Shown one piece after another: positions 10,003 to 20,089 of a stretch of DNA of 20,410 bases; the stretch's first letter is position 1; the number at the start of each line of letters is the position of its first letter. The notes under the pieces are model-generated. The model did no database searches and had not been told where the DNA came from. It worked only from the letters and a program-made list of their open reading frames with translations. The DNA comes from Hypsibius dujardini (Eukaryota; Tardigrada; Eutardigrada; Parachela; Hypsibiidae), in contig LRSR01005717.1 of assembly GCA_001579985.1 (NCBI GenBank), positions 1 through 20,410 of the forward strand, written 5' to 3'. Made by a program: the position numbers and the translations under genes.

Positions 10003-10362
10003 ATGCGAGTGCACAGGTTCAAGAATGTCACTGCACATACTTCAGGTGCACAAAATGAATGTACTCGTAGCAAAGAGGTTTATTCTTATTTAGAGGGAAG
10101 ATTCTCATCATTTGTAGTGGCTGGACAGCGTTGCCGGTGGTCAGAGGTGATGATGGATTGCACCGAGCCTCACAGTGGACCTACGTGGTCCTGCAAAAGT
10201 TGTGCTGCAATACTAGCCTGTGGCTCTCGAGACATATCAGGGCTTGCAAAAACCTCAGCGGAGGTATTTAGAATAAGTCCGCAAGGTTTCGTCCTATCTA
10301 AGCTGGCAACTCTAGCTTATTCCACAGTTGTTGCTGAATTTTTCATCCCCTTTTTTTTCTAA
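10003..10362 (+). CDS. Hypothetical 119-residue ORF, doubtful
   Basis: Single open frame from ATG (MRVHRFKNVTAHTSG) to TAA. There are several Cys residues in the middle (WSCKSCAAILACGSRD) and a hydrophobic end. There is no family resemblance, no splice-site evidence and no visible promoter. Composition does not argue clearly for coding, so this may be chance. Confidence 0.15.
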   Translation: MRVHRFKNVTAHTSGAQNECTRSKEVYSYLEGRFSSFVVAGQRCRWSEVMMDCTEPHSGPTWSCKSCAAILACGSRDISGLAKTSAEVFRISPQGFVLSKLATLAYSTVVAEFFIPFFF

Positions 10363-10419
10363 TTGCCAAAATGTCGAACACTATTCTTTTCCTGTTAATT
10401 TTAACAGGTGTTTCGAGTG

Positions 10420-10905
10420 TCGTGACAGAACAATTGTCAGCCTCCGTCCCTCTAAGCATCTGGCAACTTAGCACAGGTGATTGATTGGTTAATCGAGATC
10501 TTTTATTCCTCAAATCAATAATCAAGGAAAAACTAGACAAACTACATTATTTGGCGGCATTGATTGGTTGATCAATGATACTGATCAGTTTCTAATTTTT
10601 TGTGCGAATACTGCGTTGAATTTAATTTAAAAAATTAAACCATGCTTTTTCAAACATTGGAGTCAGACTAAATTAATTCATTGTCAGTGTAATAGTACTT
10701 CTCAATAAATGGAAAGCGTATCACGATCATCCATCAACTAATCAATGCCGGTAAATAATGTGCATCCTGATAGACCAACGATTAAGTCATGTAGTAATTG
10801 CTTGATTATTGATTTGGAGAACGGACGACCTTGATCAACCAATCAATCTCCTGTGCTCAGTTACCAAATGCTTAAGAGAGGTGGAGCTTACGAAATGTTG
10901 CTTTT
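10420..10905. mobile_element. Fold-back (long inverted repeat) element
   Basis: Left arm about 10438-10581 is the reverse complement of about 10720-10893 with scattered mismatches and small indels. Landmarks are CTCTAAGCATCTGGCAACTTAGCACAGG against its partner near 10853-10881, CAAATCAATAATCAAG near 10511/10803, and GGCATTGATTGGTTGAT near 10555/10732. The arms enclose an AT-rich loop of about 140 bp. Outer ends are fuzzy (about 10420 and 10905) and no clear target-site duplication was found. No coding capacity. It looks like a non-autonomous fold-back or MITE-type element. Confidence 0.75.
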
Positions 10906-11512
10906 GTTGGTTCACTTTTGAGTTCAGGCCGTCCAATTTGGTATTCATCGATAAAGATCTCTTCTGTCAGATTTTACCACGGAAGTTCAGTTTGAGCTGT
11001 GCGGGGCTATACCATTTCCTTGTGAGCACTATACCGTAAGTATCAAAAGCCGCACCACCACTTAATAGGAGGCCCGGACGCCCATCAACCAATACACGTA
11101 CAGCGGAGTTCCTGTGTTGACAAACTCAACTAATTCGGCGTCACTTATTTCACCACCGTGATGCAGATTTATTAATACACCATCCGATACACACTATTTA
11201 AAACCCGATAAATCTTAATTTTCATAAATCTTATAAATAGTTATGTTTTTAAAATATCTTCTTTGAATTTAATTGGGATTTAGAGTACGACTTTTAACTG
11301 CAGCGAAATTAAATAATAACTAGTTTCTAAATGTATATATATCTAAAAATGAACCATTTCAGTTTGAAGAACAATCATTTTAAATAAAATTGAGTACATT
11401 CGTTGGAATGGTTTCAATTTAAATAAAGAACGAACCTGGGCATTCTGCCTTTTTAAGTAAGATTATCACCGTAAAACTGGGCGGCATGCGACTATTAATA
11501 TAAAGCCATTTC
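10906..11512. other. AT-rich intergenic stretch
   Basis: No gene seen. 11190-11420 is strongly AT-rich with many TTTAAAT/ATAAAT motifs. The left-hand duplicate's equivalent lies before this window, so the upstream edge of the duplicated segment cannot be placed. Confidence 0.4.
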
Positions 11513-13300
11513 CTGCGACTGTACATGATGCAACAGGGTGGACGTCCGAAGATTCCTGAGTCGTTCAAGTACGCAAGTATCGACTCATCGAGCGAAACGT
11601 ATGATCTAAGGGAGTTCCTGAAGGAGTGCCTCTTCCAATTTTCAAAGGGCCGACCAGAAGCTTCCGTCGCTTTGAGGGAATCCCTCTTCGTTAACCAACA
11701 TCTTAATCATCAAATCGCTTCAGGTACAGTGATCTTATGAAGACTTCACATTCAAAATATAACAAACATTTTGCTGCCCAAATTAACAAATACGAGGGCC
11801 AAAATGAAACCACTGTCATCTTATTTTTTTGAAGAGTCTGTTAAGCATTCAAACCAACTAAATTCAGATTATTGTAGCTCAACCTCAAATGAATTACGTG
11901 AAAAAATTGAATTGAGGAAATCGATTCGGCAAAATAAAAACCGAGTTATTTTCTGCTATAGCCACTGTGAAAGTATGTCTTCATTCCGGTCGTCAGAATA
12001 CTCTATCTGAATTTTTCATTTTCAACTTGGCCTCGAATCTGAAACAGCCAACACAGGCAAGGGATTCCTATCTCTTTAAAAAGAAAATAAACAGAGAAAA
12101 TTCTAAAAATGACTGGTGGCAAACAGATCAAACTTAATGTCGGTGACGCAGACGGCGGTTTTTTGTCTATGAAACTTAATGAATGAAATTCTACTTCTTT
12201 CGCTCCGTACTCCCTGTGCAGCCATTCACTTTTTCGAAATCCGGCAAAAAGTGAAAGTAAATTTATAAGACTTTTCATGACCAATCACTGAATCATTTTA
12301 AAATGACAAGGCAAAACAGAAATCTGAAATTAACTCATGATGACGCTTCTAACAATTCCAACCGGCCGGGACCTGAGCCTAATTCGCCCGGTTCAGCGTT
12401 TCCGATCGGACAGGCTGCACTTAACTTTTTGAAAAGTATGGCCACGGACGCTTTCACGTAAATGGAAGTCACTGTGACCAAAGACGCAGGCAAGAGGTTT
12501 CGGGGCAAGTATCAGGATGGCTAAATTTAGGTCGCGCAGCCGTTCCGGCAATGTTCGACAATTTTCATACCCCAATCACGCAATAAAATTCTTTTTATAA
12601 TTACAATGACACCGTAATTTCCACAAACGTTTTGCTGAAACTCGCCAGTAGTGGCAAAATTAAGTTAGAATAAATACTACATTGTGGAACGAAAATCGAA
12701 AAGCACAAAATGAAATATGAGCAGCGAAGATGTTCGGCTCGAATGCAGCAAAACATGTTCCAAGGAGAGACTCAAATGTGTGTGTGCCAAAAACGAACAG
12801 AGAGCCTGTATGGGATGTGGTCACTGAAATATAGGCAGATTACCTCCATTTCTTGGAAGAAATCTTTTCCATAAAAAAAACGAGAATTTACCACATAATT
12901 CCAACGATAAACCTATCTCTATAACGATTCAATGGGTCGCTTTCGATGTAGGCGCAACTAGATGAAGGAAGACCGGTGATAACCCTCATGCAATATTCCA
13001 ACTGGGTGCTGAACGAACCGGCAGTCGTGGTCGGCAGATCGGCCAGATTACTTGTTCCAGAACAGATTACTTGTTCCCAAGACCGCTCCGTGGTTAACAT
13101 ACCGCATCATCCGAGGGTACATTCATAACAGAAACAACCGCGTCGAAACCATCTTTTATGTGGACCACAGCGGATGCTATTTCGACATGCCATTCAGAAA
13201 GTTCATGACGGAGTGGGATTGGAGATCTGCTGACGGACTTATTGCCGATATTTTAGAGATCTCTGATTTTTATCCTCGTTCACTTCTTGCTGCACTGTGA
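11513..13300 (+). pseudogene. Gene X, right copy: broken
   Basis: Exon A equivalent ends at 11723 (MMQQGGRPKIPESFKYASID, then DLREFLKECL; donor GTACAG). The kinase-end motif is eroded: KDPGGRP of the left copy is QFSKGRP here. The 611-bp middle exon of the left copy is absent from 11790-12890, where unrelated sequence lies. The last exon begins about 12952 after GATGTAG (QLDEGRPVITLMQYSN). It carries a 19-bp tandem duplication, 13045-13063 repeated at 13064-13082, that shifts the frame and leads to an early stop. Beyond it the original frame resumes and is well conserved to the TGA at 13300 (IFYVDHSGCYFDMPFRKF, DGLIADILEISDF). Without the duplication the two copies align base for base around this site. 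It is non-functional as a full gene X product. A short protein from exon A alone cannot be excluded. Confidence 0.8.
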
Positions 13301-13597
13301 ACTAGCAGAGTTTGCTTTTCATGGGCCAAACAATATTCTGCGTCGTTGCGATTGAAAACAAAAATACATAGTTGAACCTCAAGGTATAGCTTCGCTTTGT
13401 AATTCCGCAGACGAATCAAGAGGAATGCAAACCATGTCAAGTGGCCAGTCCAGTATGACTAGCAGTTTCTATGCAGCTCAAAGAAAGCTCAAGTTTAATT
13501 TCAACTACTACATTTTACTGGAACACCACTTTCTTGCATTTTAGAGGTGCTTTGGTAGACTGGCTCGAGGGATCCATGACAATGATTCCCCTTCTCC

Positions 13598-16396
13598 TCA
13601 ATTGGTGACGGGTGCCACAAAGGGTCCCGCTGGCAAGGCGGTATCCGCACCATAAAGGGCACACTGAAGGTACGGACAGGGCGTGGTCTGCCAGGCGTAC
13701 CGGATAAACTGCAGGGTAAATTGCCGGCAGACAGAAGTATCAAGAGTGAGATCAACATCCGTAGTGCTTATTATGGTAACAGGTTTCCATTCAGGACAAT
13801 CTTCCCAACGGAAATTCGTGCCAGCAGTAGCACCACCTTGGCAACACACCTAAAGTCAAAATGATATGCAAATGACATTAAATCAACGGCACAATCAAAT
13901 CAATTTTCCTCTTCTGTGTACACACATCGAATGCACTCGATAAATTGGAACGCAGAATAATTGGACCATTGATGAATGTTATCGTTGCGTGACCATTCGA
14001 GCTCCTGACACTTGCCGGGCTTGGACCTTGAAACGGTGTAGCAATATTGTAGGCGACGTTGAGGGCCCCGAAAAAGAGTCGCTCGGCAATTTCCTCCTTG
14101 TGGCGCGGATGGTGCCTGTTTTTGATACGAGCAGATTGAATGAAAAATGACAAATAAGCGCGGCGAATAGGAAAGACGTAGTCGCAATTCAGTTCTAGGT
14201 CTTTTCAAAACTTTCCAACTCTGGTGCTTCCGTCTTAAGGCATCGATTCAAAAGCCTAGGATCTCTCCCTATGCGCACATGTTTTTCGTATCAGTTTTTA
14301 AATCAAATCCATTAAGTCATGAACGGAAACTTACTGGCCCAGAGGAGCACCTGGATCAGAAAGGTCCAAGGCCACCGCCATGAAAGTATTCGGCAGCAAT
14401 TCATTAGGGACCACGCCCAAATCGGCGGTTTGGTGCCAGCGTATTTCCGGCGTTGCAATTCCCGGTTCATCATCTCGGCAAGCCAACTGCACAAACCCAA
14501 ACGGAAGGTTTGGTCGTCGAAAATGCGTCCTCCACGATTTAATCATTACTGGGAACATGCAGAGGAAACCGACAAAGTTGACATTGGCGTCCGATTCACC
14601 TTGGTACCACAGGACGCCCTTTATTTCCAGAGGAAGGAGCGCTGCAATCATCGCATTCCAGAGGACCGTTCGGTCTCCTTTTGCGCCACCCAGGCCGTAG
14701 TTCCAGTCGGTGTTGCCAGTGTGATCGCGGCAATCGTCCATGACCTCCGAACTTGACCAGGCCTTGATCGGCGAGTTACCGTAGTAAGCCCCAATCAGGC
14801 CAATGGGAATATGCAGGCGTTCCTGTAGGCGACGTCCGAAAGCCCAACAGATTCCGGAAAATTCTTTCAGTTTATCTGGAGCAGACAGAAGTGCTGATAA
14901 CTCTACCCCAAAGATTTGAGACTTTTACTCATCCCTTCTGGTCTTTAATTTACTCATTCTTCTGACCTCAGTTCGAATGAAATATCAATTGAGGAAATCC
15001 CATAGACTGCTGAGGCATCATATGTGGTATAACAACTGACCTGAGTCAGGTGATGACCATTCTTGCCTAATTAAAGGTTCCTTCAAAGGAACATGAGACC
15101 TGGACTGCATGATTTCAATAAAGCGAATTGTCGGGTATGAGCTGGCTCCTCTCACTTCCTGGGAACCATTAAACATCTGCAACGAAAACGAACATACTCA
15201 AAATGTACTACGAGGACCTTATGAAATACGCCAGAACATGCCCATTCCACTGAAAATTCCATGTTGCTTTGTCCACTGCATAGCCACACGTCTCCGAATA
15301 ACACCGACTCAATTTTGATGTCCACCGGTAAGTTTTTCATGGAAGAAGAAGCTGAAATTTCATACGGGCCACCGGCTTCCATAGACGGTAGTCGAACGCC
15401 CCAAACGCCACTGCCTGCAAAATGCATTCTCTATCCTTTTTGAATCTTTCAGCTTGCATGGGTTGATCGCTCCATACCGTTGACAGAGACCGCCAGTGTT
15501 TGTCCTGCAAACGTTACCACAACATTCTGCCCAACCTCCCCAAAGCCCCATATTTCGCTTCCAGGCTCTCCTCTTTGCAGGACCATCTCATCTTGAAAGT
15601 AATTAGCAAACCGGAATTCCACCACGCTCTCTGCCATTCCCTGTCTCGGTTCCGCATTAGACTCTAGAAATACCCCTTCCAAGTAGTGCCATTTTCTTTT
15701 AATCAGCATAAAATCAGGAGGAAGAGGAGGACTTGAAGTGATTGCAAACTGTGGCTGTTGTAGGGTTGAGCTAATCTTCTTGACATCCTGTAGAGACTCA
15801 TCCTTAAAAAGACGAACAATGGGCCAGTGCAACCAAATTTCATCCTCCGCATAGCTTCACTGTTACGAACCTCTGCCGACAAGACCGGCGGTGGCTTGAA
15901 GGACCCTTCACCTATAATGATCCGTGATACCTTTTCAGCACAACCTGATTATAACAGTCAAACATAAGGGGATGACTTACGCAACTGCGAAACAAAAATG
16001 AGAAGAATTATTGCTGATGCTATTAAGAATATGATAACCAAGCTAGTGAAAATAATAGCACGAATTTGAGTCCTGTAAAAGCCTGTTTGGCTGGACGATT
16101 TTTGGGGATGATATTTGGGAAATAATTTGAAAAGTAGAAGGCGGATGATTCGAAAAAAGGAAAACATTCTTATGCACAATGGATGTGAGGTATGCTTGAA
16201 TATCGCAACAGCCATGCGAAGCGCTGCACAATCGAACCAAATCACGTTTATGGCCTGGAGCTGGACCGGCTGAAAATGTATTTCGGCCTTGAGCGGTCAT
16301 AGTCTCGTACATGTCTTTATCCTTGTATTTGTTGCAATGTAAAACTCGAACTTTTAAGCATTCATATTTGTCACTGCACTCGATGTGATGAGACAT
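13598..16396 (-). CDS. Sialate O-acetylesterase, predicted membrane-anchored form
   Basis: Exons inferred: 16396-16246, 16082-15981, 15911-15478, 15414-15251, 15176-15041, 14875-14335, 14115-13926 and 13849-13598. It removes O-acetyl esters from sialic acids (SGNH-type hydrolase). Hallmarks: FANYFQDEMVLQRGEPGS, FGDVWLCSGQSNMEFS (Ser nucleophile block), NAMIAALLPLEIKGVLWYQGESD, PEIRWHQTADLGVVPNELLPN, then DPGAPLGQHHPRHK (Asp/His end of the active site, split by an intron). The last exon ends TALPAGPFVAPVTN, as the vertebrate protein's C-terminus does. The first two exons give a 50-residue Lys/Cys-rich head, then a basic FYRTQIR and about 24 hydrophobic residues (IIFTSLVIIFLIASAIILLIFV). This suggests a type II anchor with the enzyme lumenal or extracellular. 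Oddities: exon 3 needs one extra base, between 15716 and 15856, to join its frames, and the exon 4 donor GTGGAATG is weak. Catalytic exons are secure; the N-terminus is inferred from phases. Confidence 0.85.
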
Positions 16397-17313
16397 AACG
16401 TAGATCTTGTTGTCCGTCGATTGTCCGTTGATTTGAGTATGGTCACCAAAAACAAATGCGGACCGTAGAGGAATTAAGCCGCGATGGGTTAGGTCTAAAA
16501 ACTGAGCGTGGGGGGGCGGGGGGCCGAACGAGTTTTTTTATTATAAAGGTGTATATCATCCCGACGCTAATACAGTTAGCGATTAATTATTCGACAATCG
16601 CATTGAATTATTCCTCGAGTCCTTATGTAACAGATGGTTTGTCACGATATGGGATGTCGCATGTTTTGCTTTTTTTGGTCAATTACGTGCTTCTCTTGTT
16701 GCCGGCATCCCTCTCCATGTCTGTTTCCCTTGGGGTCAAAAACGGCTGATACATTAATAGCGTAAGGTTCTTCTCCTTTGATACCGGAACTAACAAGCCG
16801 ATCCATCCATGTGTTGATTGAACTGTGGCATGACCCATTCATGAATGACATCTGCGCCTCTCAAAGATTTGTACACGGACCGATTGATCCCGCATGAACG
16901 CGGGTGGTGAACATTTACCTCTATAGCATTCATACCTCAACATTTTGCGTGAGTCTACGTTTCGTCTTACTTGCTAGTTAACAAATCGTACCAATACCCT
17001 CCACGGGGCGAAAAGGGTGTGCTTCTTTTTCCAGCACATGTACTGACTCTATGTTGATGAGGATATTAAAAGTATGTAGTAGAGTGCCGGCCGAATTGAG
17101 AACGAGAAGATTTGTTTCTTAATTCTTTCTGTACTGACGATTTTGAGTTTGAGGATGTTAGCTTCCGCGTTTATTACTTGCTGCCACGTTTCACCATTCC
17201 GGCCAACTGTTGTATTTGTCACGGCACCTTGTCTTACTTCAGACATTTTTGCCGTCCAATAATCTGGTGGAACTCTTTGATGCGGTGCAAGGTGCGCAAT
17301 CATCTCACCTTAC
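16397..17313. other. Gene-poor stretch with a G-rich tract and short open frames
   Basis: No supported gene. 16510-16523 is a run of G7-C-G6, potentially quadruplex-forming. A hairpin CGCTAA...TTAGCG lies near 16564-16580. Short open frames on both strands (for example minus 16851-16642 and minus 17303-17049) show plausible but unrecognised composition. The 17303-17049 frame directly follows the candidate exon at 17314-17526 in a different frame. Confidence 0.3.
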
Positions 17314-17526
17314 GTTTGAACCGCTGAGGATCAACAACGTTGTTACAGTCAAGATTTCTTTTCGAGATTGCTGATGTTCAGCACTGCCGATACGCTGGCG
17401 ATGTATCCATGGACGAATAGCAACGTTCGGAGGCCAATTATCTTTACACAAAACTATCTCTTCAAATTCATTCGTTGTTCCGATGCGAGCCCATGTTGCT
17501 TCCTTGATTATGGTGAATAACAAATC
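17314..17526 (-). CDS. Orphan candidate exon (71 codons)
   Basis: 213 bp open in exactly one frame between an acceptor (CCTAACTTAG) and a strong donor (AAAC|GTAAGG), phase 0 at both ends. Encoded residues include IIKEATWARIGTTNEFEEIV, KDNWPPNVAIRPWIHRQRI and SRKEILTVTTLLILSGSN, which look protein-like but match no family I know. No partner exon with matching phase was identified nearby. It could be a real internal exon, a transposon remnant, or chance. Confidence 0.25.
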
Positions 17527-17666
17527 CTAAGTTAGGCTAAGGTTTTGCGAATTCTAAATATTGCTAAGAATGGTTTAAGTTTTCAGTTGTTAGTTTGCAT
17601 TAAGGGAATGGGAAGGATAAACCGACAGGGACACCTGCGATATACATACAAAAGCAGGAAATCGTA

Positions 17667-17950
17667 TACCGTATTCCCCCGATCTCAAGGGACACTTTTT
17701 TGCCCTACCAGTTAATTTGATCCACCCCGGATCTTGTCTGTTCATCACCGTTTGCTATTGTTTACCTACAATCAATCAATCAATCAATCAAATTTGTGCG
17801 TCGAGAAATCCCGCTTGATCTATCAATCAATCGCTGCCAAGTTGCGCTTAAATTTCAACCAATCACGACACAGTGAATCCGATTGAACAGTCAACCGATG
17901 ACTGGAGGGGGTGGGGCTTAATTGTCCCTTGAGATCGGGGGAATACGGTA
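17667..17950. mobile_element. MITE 1: TA-flanked element with perfect 28-bp terminal inverted repeats
   Basis: 17667-17694 (begins TACCGTATTCCCCCGATC) is the exact reverse complement of 17923-17950. The outermost TA dinucleotides are best read as the target-site duplication, giving a 280-bp element starting CCGTATTCC, as expected for Tc1/mariner-type insertion. The interior holds (AATC)n runs near 17769-17791 and 17823. No coding capacity. Perfect ends suggest recent activity. Interior similarity links it to the 6514-6896 element. Confidence 0.92.
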
Positions 17951-18062
17951 GCAAATTTGAAACTAGTATAAGGTTATGCGGCATGATAGAAAATCAATCA
18001 TCGTGGTACTTGAGATCATAGGGATGAAAATGTATAGGGTAATACAGTGCAAATCCCTACAG

Positions 18063-18185
18063 TTGCCTACTGTGTGTCTGTGTCTAGATGCCCCTGTCTA
18101 TGTGTTTGTGTTTTTGTCTGTGTTTGTGTCTGTCTGTGTCTGTCTGTGTCTGTTTGTCTATATGTTTGTGTTTGTGTCTGTGCCG
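18063..18185. repeat. TGTGTC/TGTTTG microsatellite
   Basis: Interrupted array of TGTGTC, TGTCTG and TTTGTG units over about 120 bp. It is related to the cleaner TGTGTC arrays at 18451-18507 and, inverted, at 20352-20410. Confidence 0.85.
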
Positions 18186-18322
18186 AAAGTCGAAACCCTA
18201 CTCAACCTTAATTACTGTCTTGTTTTACTGCAGTTTGCAATTACTTTCATAGCCCAACACAACACCATACCAACATTGGGCGAGGCATGTAAATGCACTG
18301 CCTTTACCATAACCACCTCACG

Positions 18323-18333
18323 CCCCCCCCCCC
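18323..18333. repeat. Poly-C run
   Basis: Eleven consecutive C, length-unstable and quadruplex-prone on the complementary strand. Confidence 0.7.
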
Positions 18334-18439
18334 TCCACCATCAAGCCCGGGGAGCGACGGGGTACCGTCGACACGGAACTTATTTTTGCTAAAGGCGAAT
18401 GCTCGCCCCTTCCTTATGTTTGTGCAAGTGTCTGGGTCT

Positions 18440-18770
18440 AAGAGTCGGGATCTGTGTCTGTGGCTGTGTCTGTGTCTGTATCTGTGTCTGTGTCTGTGTC
18501 TGTGCCTGACACACTGATCTTATTTTTGCTCAAGATGAATGCTCCCCCGATCTCAGCCTCCCCCCAGGTTTCACCCCTGCCGACCGATATTGCTTTTCAC
18601 GAGCACAGAGAAGAAACATAAGGTCAAGTTAATCGTGCGCTTTTTTCGTATTCTCATGTCGCAATATGCGCTCATCGATGCACACGCTACGTTTAAAGGT
18701 CAGCCGTCTTGATGAGTGATATCGGGGACATTTTAGTGTGCCGCGTGTATTAGTGGGAAAGGTTGTTGGT
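18440..18770. repeat. Long inverted repeat, left arm (with TGTGTC array)
   Basis: Reverse complement of 20090-20410 with moderate divergence. The order is a TGTGTC array, TGCCTGACAC, CTTATTTTTGCTCAAGATGA, a C-rich run, CCGATATTGCTTTTCACGAG, CAATATGCGCTCATCG, then GATATCGGGGA. A partial extra copy of the CTTATTTTTGCT...GAATGCTC segment lies at about 18379-18405 in direct orientation. Confidence 0.82.
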
Positions 18771-18894
18771 ACTGCCTGTACGTGTGTGTCGTTAACAGTT
18801 TTTGTCCTGTTGAGAATCACACGGTGCAATCAGGCTCGGACATCGAAGAAACAAGTACAGAGAGACATACACACACTACAAAGATCCCAATCAG

Positions 18895-19810
18895 ATGGAT
18901 GATACATTGGTACAGTCGAAATTTTACGACGCGCCCTTGACTCTGCCTTCAATTCGGGCAAAAGCTTTTGTGAAACGTTAAGACGTGCACTCGTCTTACC
19001 ACTGTGTAGCATTATGAAATTTGGAAAATTGATTGAATCTCTTCCTGTGACAATGGGACATCCTCTTCCGATTCTGCTACTACTTGCATCTTTGACGGTA
19101 ACATAAATAAACAGAAGCATTTCAAACTCTCAACTATTCATTGGGGAGCTGGTTTACAAGGAACTCATTTTTTCAACAGAAAAGATGCATGTTTTCGAAA
19201 TGCTAATTCAAACAAAGAATGATTGGTCATGGCAAATTGTTTTGACAAATTAAAACTGCGTTGGCTTTTCCAAGAGCGAAACGTGAAAGTGATGGTAGTT
19301 TGCCCTTGGAAGATGTGTATCGCCAGAAAGGTCTTTTGTCGTTTTTTTTAATATTTTTACAAATTTTAATTTTACTACATTTTTTCGGCAGATGATAATT
19401 ATGCCTATTTGTTTCTCGATAAGTTAGTACGAAGAGGGATCATTTGCGGTTCCAATTTATTTTTTTAAGGAAGAAAATTGTCTTTCCTTGAGAGCTAAGT
19501 GAATAGAAGAAAAATATCACTAGCTGTTGATAGTTCGTAAAAGGTGTCAGCGACCCACGTCTAAATAAGGCCTTTCAAATGCGCAGAAGAACGAAGGTTG
19601 TGCTTGACTGTTTCTGATTAGGAGTTTCCGGTTGGTCATTGCATCAATAATTATCCTACCACACCAAAGGGCGTTCAACTGCGCGAGAATGAGCTCACAA
19701 CTCCCATAACACGGTTGGAATATGCTGGAGCACAGTGCCTTGATCCGTTAAGCCGCGGACAGTTTGGCCGCTACTGTCCTGCAAAACGGTTCGTGCTCTC
19801 CTTCTTTTAT
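18895..19810 (+). other. Weak coding traces of an unidentified plus-strand gene
   Basis: The best piece is about 19622-19810: acceptor CTGATTAG, one open frame (EFPVGHCINNYPTTPKGVQL, LEYAGAQCLDPLSRGQFGRY, CPAKRF), and a donor at AACG|GTTCGT or TTAT|GTAATG. Weaker pieces lie near 18895-18981 (MDDTLVQSKFYDAPLTLPS) and about 19262-19331 (ALAFPRAKRESDGSLPLEDV, ending AAAG|GT). VGxxxNN is faintly like SETD9-type SET domains, but this is not strong enough to name the gene. All pieces lie between the arms of the long inverted repeat. Confidence 0.22.
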
Positions 19811-20089
19811 GTAATGCATTTATCACTGCTTATAGTCCTCACAAAATACATTTCTTCACCTCAATAATTAACTTATTTGTAAAATCAAACGGTCGGTATT
19901 TTGTTGTGTAGTTTAAAAAATGTCTGGAAGTCACATGTATATATAATTTTGAGTCCTTCCACAAAAATCCCATCCAATGCCCAATTATTGGACAAATGAA
20001 GTGAATAAGCAAAGTCCAAACCACTCCAAGTTGTGAAATTATCTGGTCAATCACATGTGGCCAGAATGCTGTCGGATTCGACTTAAGCT

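Noticed and set aside
14319-14756. Plus-strand frame of 145 codons over the SIAE region
   Set aside because: It is antisense to the best-conserved SIAE exon, whose minus-strand frame carries all the family motifs.
16456-16749. Plus-strand 97-residue frame with hydrophobic stretches
   Set aside because: It runs through a G7CG6 tract and AT-rich DNA, with no family resemblance or splice evidence.
18293-18517. Plus-strand frame ending in Leu/Cys repeats
   Set aside because: It is produced by the poly-C run and the TGTGTC array.
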